Assembly: GCA_036227345.1 (NCBI GenBank)
Contig: CP109468.1
Location: forward strand, 7,316,001 to 7,380,000
Direction of reading: 5' to 3'
Length of the DNA: 64,000 bases
Origin: Streptomyces sp. NBC_01463
GTDB lineage: Bacteria > Actinomycetota > Actinomycetes > Streptomycetales > Streptomycetaceae
Part shown: positions 10,772 through 19,096 of the stretch, piece by piece
Layout: every line of letters begins with the position of its first letter
Numbering within the stretch: position 1 is the stretch's first letter
Program-made: the position numbers and the translations under genes
The notes under the pieces: model-generated
Databases searched by the model: none
The model's input: only the letters and a program-made list of their open reading frames with translations
Told to the model about the DNA's origin: nothing

Positions 10772-11443
10772 TCAGGCGGCCTTCGCCTTGGTCGCATACA
10801 TGTCGACGTACTCCTGGCCGGACAGCCGCATCACCTCGGCCATCACGGAGTCCGTCACCGCCCGCAGCACATAGCGGTCGCGGTCCATGCCCTCGTAGCG
10901 CGAGAACTCCATCGCCTCACCGAAGCGGACCGTGACCTTGCCGGGCCGCGGCAGACCGGAGCCGCCCGGCTGCAGCTTGTCCGTGCCGATCATCGCGAAC
11001 GGCACCACCGGGGCGCCCGTCATCAGCGTCAGCCGCGCGATGCCGGTACGGCCCCGGTAGAGCCGGCCGTCGGGGGAGCGGGTGCCCTCCGGGTAGATCG
11101 CGAAGGCATTGCCCTCCTCCAGGATGCGGCGGCCCGTCATCAGCGCCGCGACACCGCCGCGGCCGCCGTCCCGGTCCACCGGGATCATGCCGACACCGGT
11201 GAAGAACCAGGCCATCAGCCGGCCCTTGAGCCCCTTGCCCGTGACGTACTCGTCCTTGCCGATGAAGGACACCGGACGGTCGCAGCAGATCGGCATGATC
11301 ATCGAGTCGATGAACGTCAGGTGGTTCCCCGCCAGGATCACCGGCCCGGAGCCCGGAATGTTCTCGATGCCCTCCATCCGCGGACGGAACATCAGACGCA
11401 GGATCGGTCCGAGCACTGCCTTGATGAGTGCGAGTCGGGACAA
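10772..11443 (-). CDS. 1-acyl-sn-glycerol-3-phosphate acyltransferase (PlsC-like)
   Basis: A 223-residue membrane-associated acyltransferase that probably makes phosphatidic acid from lysophosphatidic acid. The catalytic H-x4-D is H41 to D46 in GNHLTFIDSM, and the acceptor-phosphate motif is FAIYPEGTRSPDGRLYRGRT. A TTG start at 11443 is preferred because GGAGG stands 6 bases before it and the protein then begins SRLALIKAVLGPILRLMF, the normal amphipathic start. The frame runs open to 12664 only because it shadows the opposite gene. Divergent from the glycerophosphodiesterase gene, so both neighbours act on glycerophospholipids. Confidence 0.88.
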   Translation of the reverse strand: MSRLALIKAVLGPILRLMFRPRMEGIENIPGSGPVILAGNHLTFIDSMIMPICCDRPVSFIGKDEYVTGKGLKGRLMAWFFTGVGMIPVDRDGGRGGVAALMTGRRILEEGNAFAIYPEGTRSPDGRLYRGRTGIARLTLMTGAPVVPFAMIGTDKLQPGGSGLPRPGKVTVRFGEAMEFSRYEGMDRDRYVLRAVTDSVMAEVMRLSGQEYVDMYATKAKAA

Positions 11444-11677
11444 CGGTTCCTCCGGTGTAGTGGCCGGGCCGGCCGAGGCGACGGATGGTGAGGGTCCATG
11501 CAGGTGAGGACGATACTCGCGGGTACTCGCCGATCGCACATCGGGTTCACCCAGTGGATACGCAGTGTTGACGTGTGTTTGCGCCATGTTCGTCCAGGTG
11601 CCGCCGCCAGGACCACGCCGCTGCCTACGCTCGGTCCTCGCCCGACAGGTGCCGGACATCACATGCGAGGAGCATTC

Positions 11678-12850
11678 ATGACAGAGCGTGCGCAGGCCAG
11701 TCCCGGACGACGGACCGTCATGGGCGCGGGGGCCGCGGTACTCGGCACGGCCGCCCTCGGGATCACCGGGACGGCGCAGGCCTCGGAGAACACCGCGGGG
11801 AAGTCCGGCGGGCACGGCGGCGGTCACCGCCTCGACCTGCCGGTGCCCACCGTCATCGGACACCGCGGCACCAGCGGCTACCGCCCCGAGCACACGCTCG
11901 GCTCCTACCAGCTGGCCCTCGACATGGGCGCGCACATCATCGAGCAGGACCTGGTGCCGACCAGGGACGGCCATCTCGTATGCCGCCACGAGAACGACAT
12001 CACCGCCACCACCGACGTCTCCGCCCACCCCGAGTTCGCGAGCCGCAGGACCACGAAGACCGTCGACGGTGTCGCCCTGACCGGCTGGTTCACCGAGGAC
12101 TTCACCCTCGCCGAGCTGAAGACGCTCCGCGCCAAGGAGCGCATCCCCGGCAACCGGCAGAAGAACACCCTGTACGACGGCCGCTGGGAGATCCCGACCT
12201 TCGAGGAGGTCCTGCGCTGGGCCGACCGCGAGGGCCGCAGGCGCGGCAAGCCGGTCTGGCTGTACGTCGAGACCAAGCACCCCACCTACTTCCGCGGCCT
12301 GGGCCTCGGCCTGGAGGAGCCGCTCGTCCGACTGCTGCGCCGCTACGACCGGCACCGCGCGCAGTCGCCGCTCATCCTCCAGTCCTTCGAACCGGGCAGC
12401 ATCCAGCGGCTGTCCGGGCTCGTCGCCACCCCGCGCGTCGTCCTGCTGTCCGGCGCCGGCACCCGGCCGTGGGACTTCGTCGTGTCGGGGGACCCGCGCA
12501 CCGTGGACGACCTGGTGAAGCCCGCGGGCCTGAAGTGGATGGCGTCCTTCGCCCAGGGCATCGGCCCCACCCTGGACCTGGTCATCCCCAAGGACGGCTC
12601 CGGCAAGCTCGCCGAACCCACCACCCTGGTGCGGGACGCGCACGCGCAGGGCCTGATCCTGCACCCGTACACGATGCGCAACGAGAACACCTTCCTGCCC
12701 GCCGACTTCCGCCGGGGCACCGACCCGAACGCGTACGGCGACGCGTTCGGCGCCTTCGCCGCGTACTTCGCGACCGGGATCGACGGGGTCTTCTCCGACA
12801 ACCCGGACACGGCGCTGCTCGCCGCGGCCGACTTCGCCGGCAAGCGGTAG
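11678..12850 (+). CDS. Secreted glycerophosphodiester phosphodiesterase (Tat signal)
   Basis: A 390-residue exported enzyme that hydrolyses glycerophosphodiesters to glycerol-3-phosphate and an alcohol. The N terminus has a Tat signal (RRTVMGAGAAVLGTAAL, residues 11-27). The GDPD signature begins VIGHRGTSGYRPEHTL near residue 60 (H62, R63) and continues with IIEQDLV, giving the metal-binding E and D residues. The ATG at 11678 follows GCGAGGAG. GlpQ-type enzymes supply glycerol and phosphate during phosphate limitation. No clear Pho box was recognised in the 234-bp intergenic region. Confidence 0.9.
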   Translation: MTERAQASPGRRTVMGAGAAVLGTAALGITGTAQASENTAGKSGGHGGGHRLDLPVPTVIGHRGTSGYRPEHTLGSYQLALDMGAHIIEQDLVPTRDGHLVCRHENDITATTDVSAHPEFASRRTTKTVDGVALTGWFTEDFTLAELKTLRAKERIPGNRQKNTLYDGRWEIPTFEEVLRWADREGRRRGKPVWLYVETKHPTYFRGLGLGLEEPLVRLLRRYDRHRAQSPLILQSFEPGSIQRLSGLVATPRVVLLSGAGTRPWDFVVSGDPRTVDDLVKPAGLKWMASFAQGIGPTLDLVIPKDGSGKLAEPTTLVRDAHAQGLILHPYTMRNENTFLPADFRRGTDPNAYGDAFGAFAAYFATGIDGVFSDNPDTALLAAADFAGKR

Positions 12851-12963
12851 CGGCCCGGCAGCAGTTGCGGTGCGGCGTCAGCACCCGGCCGGGGCGTGCC
12901 CCGGTCGGGTGGTGCCCGGCCCGTTCGGCAACCGGCCGCGGGCGAAGGGCGTCGGGTGGGGAC

Positions 12964-13530
12964 ATGACGCTTCTCGATCATCCCCGCGGACTGCCCGGTC
13001 CGGCCGCCGCGACCGTCGTCCGCACGCTGTATCCCCTGGTCAGCGCCGAGGCGGGAGCGGAGTCCGCAGCCGCTGCCACCGGTGCTGCGGTCGACCGTGC
13101 CGATCTCGAACAGTCGGTCTGGCTGCGGCTGCTGGAACGCCTCGCCGACCAGGGGCCGCCGGGCGACCCCGCCCGCTGGGTGCGGGACACCGTCAGGGCG
13201 GAGGCCCGCCGGGCCCGTCGCACCGCCCGGCACGAACGCCCCTACCGTGACGAGAACGCCCCCGACCCGGCCGGCTGCCCGGAGCGGGCCGTCCTCGGCG
13301 CCGACGAACGGCGCAGGCTGCGCGCCGCCGTGGCCCGGCTTCCCGCCCGCTGCGCCCGCCTCATCGGCGCGCTGCTCGCCCCGGGCGATCCCACCTACCG
13401 GGAAATCGCAGGGGCGTTGGGTATGTCACAGGGGAGTTTGGGTCCGATCCGTTCCCGATGCCTTGGATGTCTGCGCAGAATGCTGGCGGCGGAGGTTGTA
13501 GCTCCTGAACTGCGGGGAAAGGAGCGGTAG
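12964..13530 (+). CDS. RNA polymerase ECF-like sigma factor
   Basis: A 188-residue protein with a two-domain sigma layout. A region 2-like block (DLEQSVWLRLLERL, then ARWVRDTVRAEARRARR) spans about residues 45-85. A region 4 helix-turn-helix (LPARCARLIGALL, then YREIAGALGMSQGSLGPIRS) spans about 130-175. The region 2 part is shorter than in ordinary ECF factors. The ATG at 12964 follows GGTGGGG. No anti-sigma gene is adjacent; the next gene is an acetyltransferase 37 bp downstream. Target promoters cannot be told from the sequence. Confidence 0.75.
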   Translation: MTLLDHPRGLPGPAAATVVRTLYPLVSAEAGAESAAAATGAAVDRADLEQSVWLRLLERLADQGPPGDPARWVRDTVRAEARRARRTARHERPYRDENAPDPAGCPERAVLGADERRRLRAAVARLPARCARLIGALLAPGDPTYREIAGALGMSQGSLGPIRSRCLGCLRRMLAAEVVAPELRGKER

Positions 13531-13567
13531 ACAACCGGCGGATCAGGTGAGCGAGAGGCATGCGCAG

Positions 13568-14071
13568 ATGGGCATGAGCGTGATCATCTCGGCGGCGAGT
13601 GCACAGGACGCCGAACAGATCTTGAAACTCCAATACCTCTGTTTCCAGAGCGAGGCGGAGCTGTACGGCAACTACCGGATCGACCCCCTCGTCGAGACCC
13701 TCGACGCGATGCGCGCCGAGATCGCCACGAACCTGGTGTTCGTGGCACGCCTCGGCGAGGAAGTCGTCGGTTCGGTACGCGGGTCGATGGCGCAGGACGG
13801 TGCCGGTGAGATCGGGCGCCTCTGCGTCCACCCCCGGCTCCGGGGACACGGCCTCGGCGCCCGCCTGCTGGGAGCGGTGGAGGCCGGACTCACCGACCAG
13901 CGGTCGGCCACCCGCTACTGCCTGCACACCGGACACCGGAGCGAGGGCAATCTGCGCCTCTACCGGCGGGCCGGCTACGCCCCCGTCGGTGACGCCACCG
14001 GTCAGGACGGCGTCCGGATGATCCTCCTGGAGAAGGAGGCCTCGGCGCCCGCCTATGTGACGAGCGCCTAG
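13568..14071 (+). CDS. GNAT-family N-acetyltransferase
   Basis: A 167-residue acetyltransferase. The acetyl-CoA-binding motif A is visible as GRLCVHPRLRGHGLGARLLGAVE, shown here as GRLCVHPRLRGHG then LGARLLG, and the C-terminal SEGNLRLYRRAGYAPVG is motif B. The ATG at 13568 has GAGAGG nine bases upstream and is preferred over the GTG at 13547, which has only a weak site. It lies 37 bp after the sigma factor gene and is probably cotranscribed. Substrate unknown. Confidence 0.85.
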   Translation: MGMSVIISAASAQDAEQILKLQYLCFQSEAELYGNYRIDPLVETLDAMRAEIATNLVFVARLGEEVVGSVRGSMAQDGAGEIGRLCVHPRLRGHGLGARLLGAVEAGLTDQRSATRYCLHTGHRSEGNLRLYRRAGYAPVGDATGQDGVRMILLEKEASAPAYVTSA

Positions 14072-14074
14072 GCG

Positions 14075-14512
14075 TCACGCGGTGCGCGCGCGGCGCAGCC
14101 ACATCATCCCGGTGACCGGAAGGATCACCGGGATGAACAGGTAGTCCCTGCCGAAGTACGACCAGACGGTGGCGTCCGAGAACGCGGACGGCTCGACGAG
14201 CGTCCACGTACCCACGATCAGCACCCCGGCGAGCTCGGCGGCGCAGCACACCAGAGCCGTCCGGCGCGCCCTCTCGCCCCCGCGCACCAGCGAATAGGTG
14301 ATGAAGCCGTAGACGGCGGCGGCGGCGGCCGACAGCACGTAGGACAGCGGAGCCTTTCCGAAGTCCAGGATCATCTGGACGATGGCACGGGACGCCGCCG
14401 CGACGGTGAACACGCCGTAGAACCAGACCAGTACCCGGCCGGGCCCGGTCCCGAGGTCGAACGGCTGCTTCTCGCCGGGGGCCGCTTCGGGGGTGCGCTC
14501 GGTGTCGGTCAC
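14075..14512 (-). CDS. Small integral membrane protein (4 TM)
   Basis: A 145-residue protein of unknown function. After a charged N-terminal tail it has four hydrophobic segments, including VLVWFYGVFTVAAASRAIV, a central YVLSAAAAAVYGFITYSLV, and LIVGTWTLVEPSAF-linked and FIPVILPVTGMMWL segments. It begins with GTG two bases after the stop of the gene before it, so the two membrane proteins form one operon. It converges on the GNAT gene. Confidence 0.72.
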   Translation of the reverse strand: MTDTERTPEAAPGEKQPFDLGTGPGRVLVWFYGVFTVAAASRAIVQMILDFGKAPLSYVLSAAAAAVYGFITYSLVRGGERARRTALVCCAAELAGVLIVGTWTLVEPSAFSDATVWSYFGRDYLFIPVILPVTGMMWLRRARTA

Positions 14513-14514
14513 GG

Positions 14515-14874
14515 TCAGTTTCCCCAGATGTCGTAGAGCCGTACTTCGAGAACGGCCAGCACGACCGCGCCCGCCGCCACCGTCACCGAACCCCACCGGG
14601 TCCGTTCGCTCAGCGACAGGAAGCCCGCCGCGGGCACGGCGAGGAAGGCCCCGATGAGATACGCGATGAAGATGGTCATGCCCTGCTCCGGCCGCTCGCC
14701 GCGGGCCAGCTGCACGATCCCCACCACCAGCTGGGCCAGCGCCAGCAGCGAGACCACGGCCATCCCGATGAAGTGCCAGTCCTTGGTCGGCTGGTCCCGG
14801 TAGGCGGCGAATCCGCACCAGGCGGCGAGGGCGAGGGCGGCCACGCCGACCGCGATCGTCAGGGCGTCAAGCAT
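14515..14874 (-). CDS. Small integral membrane protein (4 TM)
   Basis: A 119-residue hydrophobic protein starting MLDALTIAVGVAALALAAW, with four predicted membrane helices and short loops. No catalytic motif is visible. It is the first gene of a two-gene membrane-protein operon with the gene ending at 14075, with only two bases between them. The pair resembles small conserved actinomycete membrane proteins of unknown role. Confidence 0.72.
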   Translation of the reverse strand: MLDALTIAVGVAALALAAWCGFAAYRDQPTKDWHFIGMAVVSLLALAQLVVGIVQLARGERPEQGMTIFIAYLIGAFLAVPAAGFLSLSERTRWGSVTVAAGAVVLAVLEVRLYDIWGN

Positions 14875-15232
14875 GAGCCGAGGGTATTACGGGCGGATCC
14901 GCCCGCTGCGTGCGCCCCCGCACCCGCACGCCGCAAGCCCACGGCAACCAAGATCCCGTCCGGCCGGACAGAGAGGTCCCGTGCGGTCCGTGCCGGTCCG
15001 CCCCGGGCGGGGGAGCGGTGGTCCGGGCGCCGTGGCCTTGGCCACACATACGGGCGGCCCCGGTCGGTGGCACTGGGTGCATCCGCAGCGCTCGTTGCAC
15101 TGTTCATGCAGGTCACAGCTGTGTGGTGGATTCCCGGCGGGCCGGCCCGTCCGGCGCGGACGCACCATCCACGCTCGTCCGCTATCCGGACAGCCGGTTC
15201 GGCAGGAACGTTACGTCTGTTTTACTTGGGGC
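14875..15232. other. 358-bp intergenic region without a supported gene
   Basis: Lies between the divergent membrane-protein operon and the metNIQ leader ORF, so it must hold both promoters. Reading frames on both strands are rich in Arg, Pro and Cys and have no conserved look. I found no riboswitch core that I recognise (no SAM-I or SAM-IV signature). Confidence 0.5.
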
Positions 15233-15319
15233 ATGACCACGACGAGCAGCCGCATCCTTGCGACCGAGGCGATCACGACGCCCGGTGCTCGTTGTATGTG
15301 TCGAATGCGCGCCTTCTGA
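15233..15319 (+). CDS. Putative Cys/Met leader peptide of the metNIQ operon
   Basis: A 28-codon ORF starting ATG at 15233, with GGGG close upstream. It ends in ARCMCRMRAF: two cysteines and two methionines among residues 21-25. The cysteines use TGT and one arginine uses CGA, codons that are rare in this genome, so ribosomes would pause there. It stands 225 bases before a sulfur-amino-acid transporter operon. A 7-bp hairpin (15334-15355) lies 14 bases after its stop. This layout is that of a ribosome-mediated attenuator sensing charged tRNA-Cys or tRNA-Met, and that role is inference. It could still be a chance ORF. Confidence 0.5.
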   Translation: MTTTSSRILATEAITTPGARCMCRMRAF

Positions 15320-15333
15320 GGGCCCACACCTGA

Positions 15334-15355
15334 GTCTCGCGCCCCGAAGCGAGAC
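15334..15355 (+). promoter_or_regulatory. Hairpin just after the leader ORF
   Basis: gtctcgc (15334-15340) pairs perfectly with gcgagac (15349-15355), loop of 8 bases. It starts 14 bases after the leader ORF stop, where a ribosome stalled on the Cys/Met codons could affect its folding. There is no T run. A role in attenuation is inferred from position. Confidence 0.4.
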
Positions 15356-15544
15356 CGCGTCGGAGCCGTCCGCACCCAGCGGAACGCGCCCTTCCAGCAC
15401 GCTGCCCCGCGGCCACCGCCGCGCCCGGCCGTGCCCGGACCCCGCTCGCAACACGTCCGATCGAAACGTCCGGACAGCCTCATCGGACGACTTCCCCGTG
15501 CCCGGCGGACACCGCGCCGCGCACTCGACAGTGACGGAAACCCT

Positions 15545-16603
15545 GTGATCACCACTACGGGCCTCACGAAGGTCTACCAGTCGCGCGGCCGTGAGGTCAC
15601 CGCTCTGGACGGCGTCGACCTGCACGTCCGCGAGGGCGAGGTGTACGGCGTCATCGGGCAGAGCGGTGCCGGAAAATCGTCCCTCATCCGCTGCGTCAAC
15701 CTCCTGGAACGCCCCACCTCCGGCACCGTGACCGTGGGCGGCCAGGACCTCACCGCCCTCGCGGGCCGTGGCCGCCGCGCCGGCAAGGAACTGCGCGACG
15801 CCCGCAGCCGCATCGGCATGGTCTTCCAGCACTTCAACCTGCTGGCCTCCCGCACCGTCCAGGGCAACGTCGAGCTCCCCCTGGAGATCCTCGGAGTCAC
15901 CGGGCGCGAGCGCTCCCGCAAGGCCCTGGAACTCCTTGACCTGGTCGGCCTCGCCGACAAGGCCAAGGCCTACCCCGGCCAGCTCTCCGGCGGCCAGAAG
16001 CAGCGCGTCGGCATCGCCCGCGCACTCGCCGGCGACCCCAAGGTGCTGCTCTCCGACGAGGCGACCTCGGCGCTGGACCCCGAGACCACCCGCTCCATCC
16101 TCCAGCTGCTGCGCGACCTCAACCGGCAGCTCGGCCTGACCGTCCTGCTCATCACGCACGAGATGGACGTCGTCAAGACCGTCTGCGACTCCGCCGCGCT
16201 GATGCAGAAGGGGCGGATCGTCGAGTCCGGCACCGTCGGCGACCTGCTCGCCACCCCCGGCTCCGAACTCGCCCACGAGCTGTTCCCGGTCGGCGGCAGC
16301 GCCTCCGGCCCCGACGCCACGGTCGTCGACGTCACCTTCCACGGTGAGGCCGCCGCCCGCCCGGTGATCTCGCAGCTCTCCCGTACGTACAACATCGACA
16401 TCTCGATCCTGGGCGCCGCGATGGACACCGTCGGCGGCAAGCAGATCGGCCGGATGCGCATCGAGCTGCCCGGCCGGTTCGAGGAGAACGTCGTGCCGAT
16501 CGGCTTCCTGCGCGAGCAGGGCCTGCAGGCCGAGCTCGTCGAGGGTACGGAGACCGAACCCGTCAGCATCCCCGCACCGCTCACCAAGGAGGTGGCGAAG
16601 TGA
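15545..16603 (+). CDS. metN: Methionine ABC transporter, ATP-binding protein
   Basis: A 352-residue ATPase of the D/L-methionine importer. Walker A is GQSGAGKSS (about 38-46), the ABC signature is LSGGQKQR, and Walker B is VLLSDEATSALD. The C-terminal 80 residues form the NIL (ACT-like) domain that binds methionine and shuts the transporter off. The GTG at 15545 begins the usual ITTTGLTKVY start. The stop overlaps the metI start (GTGA). It is preceded by a 225-base untranslated stretch after the Cys/Met leader ORF, consistent with control by sulfur amino acid supply. Confidence 0.93.
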   Translation: MITTTGLTKVYQSRGREVTALDGVDLHVREGEVYGVIGQSGAGKSSLIRCVNLLERPTSGTVTVGGQDLTALAGRGRRAGKELRDARSRIGMVFQHFNLLASRTVQGNVELPLEILGVTGRERSRKALELLDLVGLADKAKAYPGQLSGGQKQRVGIARALAGDPKVLLSDEATSALDPETTRSILQLLRDLNRQLGLTVLLITHEMDVVKTVCDSAALMQKGRIVESGTVGDLLATPGSELAHELFPVGGSASGPDATVVDVTFHGEAAARPVISQLSRTYNIDISILGAAMDTVGGKQIGRMRIELPGRFEENVVPIGFLREQGLQAELVEGTETEPVSIPAPLTKEVAK

Positions 16604-17271
16604 CCTGGTCCGAAATGCAGCCACTGCTGACACAGGGCACCGTCGACACCCTCTACATGGTCCTGTGGTCCGCCGTCGTCACGGTCCTGGTGGGACTGCC
16701 GCTCGGCGTCCTGCTCGTCCTCACCGACAAGGGCGGACTGCTGCAGAACACCCCGGTGAACAAGGTCATCGGCGTGATCGTGAACATCGGCCGCTCGCTG
16801 CCGTTCATCATCCTGCTGATCGCCCTGATCCCCTTCACCACCTGGGTCGTCGGTACGTTCATCGGCCCGACCGCGATGATCGTGCCGCTCGCCGTCGGCG
16901 CCATCCCCTTCTTCGCCCGGCTCGTCGAGACGGCGGTGCGCGAGGTCGACCACGGGCTCGTCGAAGCCGTCCAGTCCATGGGCGGATCCATCCCGACGAT
17001 CGTCCGCAAGGTCCTCCTCCCGCAGGCCCTGCCCTCGCTCGTCTCCGGCGTCACCACCACCGTCATCGTGCTCATCGGCTACTCCGCGATGGCCGGCGCG
17101 GTCGGCGGCGAAGGGCTCGGCTCCAAGGCCGTCACCTACGGATTCCAGCGCTTCGACAACCAGTTCATGCTCATCACCGTCGCGCTGCTGATCGTCATCG
17201 TGACCGTGATCCAGCTGATCGGCGACGGAGCCGTACGCCTGCTGGCCCGCCGCGGCCGCACCACCTCCTGA
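16600..17271 (+). CDS. metI: Methionine ABC transporter, permease
   Basis: A 223-residue membrane permease with about five transmembrane helices, the size of MetI. The cytoplasmic coupling loop reads LVEAVQSMGGSIPTIVRKVL, the EAA-like motif that contacts MetN. The C-terminal VAGAVGGEGLG-like stretch (here AMAGAVGGEGLGSKAV) is typical of MetI. The GTG overlaps the metN stop. It is followed after 71 bp by the binding protein. Confidence 0.93.
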   Translation: MTWSEMQPLLTQGTVDTLYMVLWSAVVTVLVGLPLGVLLVLTDKGGLLQNTPVNKVIGVIVNIGRSLPFIILLIALIPFTTWVVGTFIGPTAMIVPLAVGAIPFFARLVETAVREVDHGLVEAVQSMGGSIPTIVRKVLLPQALPSLVSGVTTTVIVLIGYSAMAGAVGGEGLGSKAVTYGFQRFDNQFMLITVALLIVIVTVIQLIGDGAVRLLARRGRTTS

Positions 17272-17342
17272 GACTTCTCCTCCCCGAGCCCGCACTCCTT
17301 GTCCGGGCGCACCACCATCACCACCTGAAAGAGGCACTCTTC

Positions 17343-18209
17343 GTGCGTAAGAACATCAAGATCACCGCTGCCGCCGCCGCCACCGCCGCCCTCGCCTTCG
17401 GCCTCACCGCCTGCGGTACGGACTCCGACCCGGCGTCCAAGAGCGAGACCGGAGCCAAGGCCGACACCTCCAAGGCCCTCGTCGTCGCCGCGTCCCCGAC
17501 GCCGCACGCCGACATCCTGAACTTCGTCAAGAAGAACCTGGCGAAGAAGGCCGGCCTCAACCTGGAGGTCAAGGAGTTCACGGACTACGTCCTGCCGAAC
17601 ACCGCGACCGAGACCGGCCAGGTCGACGCCAACTTCTTCCAGCACCAGCCCTACCTGGACGACTTCAACAAGAAGAACAACACCCACCTGGTCTCCGTCG
17701 GCACCGTGCACCTGGAGCCCCTCGGCCTCTACTCCAAGAAGGTCAAGGACCTCGGCGACATCAAGTCCGGCCAGACCATCGCCGTACCGAACGACACCAC
17801 CAACGAGGGCCGCGCGCTCCAGCTCCTCGCCGAGAACGGTCTGATCACGCTCAAGGCCGGCGTCGGAACCAGCGCCAAGCTGAGCGACATCACCGACAAG
17901 AAGGGCCTGGAGTTCAAGGAGCTGGAGGCGGCGACCGTCCCCCGCGCCCTGAACGACGTGGACGCCGCCGTCATCAACGGCAACTACGCCATCGAGGCCA
18001 AGCTCAAGCCCGCCACGGACGCGCTGGTGCTGGAGAAGGCGGACGGCAACCCGTACGCCAACATCATCGCCGTGAAGAAGGGCAACGAGAAGGACGCCCG
18101 CGTCGAGAAGCTCGTGAAGCTCCTGCACTCCGACGAGGTCAAGAAGTTCATCGAGGACAGCTACCAGGGCTCCGTCATCCCCGCCTTCGGGACCGCAGCC
18201 AAGTCCTGA
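17343..18209 (+). CDS. metQ: Methionine ABC transporter, substrate-binding lipoprotein
   Basis: A 288-residue NlpA/MetQ-family lipoprotein anchored outside the membrane. The signal ends in the lipobox LTACG (Cys about residue 22). The mature part begins with the family blocks VVAASPTPHADIL, EVKEFTDYVLPN and VDANFFQHQPYL, which hold ligand contacts. It starts with GTG at 17343 after AAAGAGG. It completes metNIQ; a strong hairpin follows at 18234. The ligand is most likely methionine, possibly as D- or sulfoxide forms. Confidence 0.93.
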   Translation: MRKNIKITAAAAATAALAFGLTACGTDSDPASKSETGAKADTSKALVVAASPTPHADILNFVKKNLAKKAGLNLEVKEFTDYVLPNTATETGQVDANFFQHQPYLDDFNKKNNTHLVSVGTVHLEPLGLYSKKVKDLGDIKSGQTIAVPNDTTNEGRALQLLAENGLITLKAGVGTSAKLSDITDKKGLEFKELEAATVPRALNDVDAAVINGNYAIEAKLKPATDALVLEKADGNPYANIIAVKKGNEKDARVEKLVKLLHSDEVKKFIEDSYQGSVIPAFGTAAKS

Positions 18210-18233
18210 CCCCGGCACGGCACTTGCCCGACG

Positions 18234-18267
18234 AGCCCCGCACCCCCCGTCCCGGGGGCGCGGGGCT
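18234..18267 (+). terminator. metNIQ terminator
   Basis: An 8-bp outer stem (agccccgc/gcggggct) encloses a second C5/G5 stem, 25 bases after the metQ stop. Confidence 0.75.
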
Positions 18268-18350
18268 CCGCCGTGCCGACCCGGCCATGCACAAGCTCCG
18301 CCCGATGCTGCATGCTGTGCCTTTACACGGTCTTCGGCATGGAGCTGCGC

Positions 18351-18989
18351 ATGACTTCCACCTTTCCGGACATCTCCATCAGCACGGACCGGTTGGTGCT
18401 GCGCCCGTTCGACATGGCGGACATCCCCGCCTACATCGAGATGATGAACGACGAACTCGTCGTCGCCTGGACCGAGGCGCCCCACCCCTACACCCAGGTC
18501 GACGCCGAACGCTGGGTCCGCAGGATCGCTCCCGCACAGCGGACCAAGGGCGACGGCATCGTGCTGGCCGTCACCGAGTTCCTCACCCAGCGCCTCGTCG
18601 GCTCCGTACGGCTGCGCAACACCGACTGGCACACCCGCGCCACGGAGGCCGCCTACGTCACCGCCCCGTGGGCGCGCGGCGAGGGCTACGCCACCGAGTC
18701 CGTGCTCGCCCTGGCCCAGTGGCTCTTCCGCGACCAGGCCTTCGAGCGCATCGAGCTGCGCACCGCCGCCGACAACACCGCCTCCCAGCAGGTCGCCCAG
18801 AAGCTCGGCTGCATCAGCGAGGGAGTCCTGCGCAACGCCCGGATAGCCCGCTCACAGACCGAGGACGGAGGATGGACCGACATCAGGACCGACCTGATCG
18901 TCTGGGGCCTCCTCCCCGAGGACCTCGAAGGCGTCGCCGAACAGCTCGCCGACGCGGGCGGATACGGCACCTACAACGACTGGAACTGA
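18351..18989 (+). CDS. GNAT acetyltransferase (RimJ/RimL type)
   Basis: A 212-residue protein-type acetyltransferase. It opens with the RimJ/L pattern ISTDRLVLRPFDMADIPAYI, and motif A is seen as VTAPWARGEGYATESVLALA. Then come IELRTAADNTASQQVAQKLG and ISEGVLRN, the family's C-terminal blocks. The ATG at 18351 has GGAG six bases upstream. Family members acetylate protein N termini or aminoglycoside-like small molecules. It follows the metNIQ terminator, so it is independently transcribed. Confidence 0.88.
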   Translation: MTSTFPDISISTDRLVLRPFDMADIPAYIEMMNDELVVAWTEAPHPYTQVDAERWVRRIAPAQRTKGDGIVLAVTEFLTQRLVGSVRLRNTDWHTRATEAAYVTAPWARGEGYATESVLALAQWLFRDQAFERIELRTAADNTASQQVAQKLGCISEGVLRNARIARSQTEDGGWTDIRTDLIVWGLLPEDLEGVAEQLADAGGYGTYNDWN

Positions 18990-19096
18990 CCGGCACCGGG
19001 GCACCCGCGCCCCACCGGTCCGGACCCGGTAACCTCACTCTGCCCGCTCCAGGGCAACCAGCCCCACCTGCGACAACTCCAGGAGAATGACGACAG

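Noticed and set aside
15320..15544. SAM riboswitch in the metNIQ leader
   Set aside because: No SAM-I or SAM-IV conserved core was recognised; a covariance search would settle it.
15258..15548. 96-codon ORF overlapping the metN start by GTGA
   Set aside because: Arg/Pro/Ser-rich with no conserved look and out of frame with the leader ORF; the overlap is probably chance.
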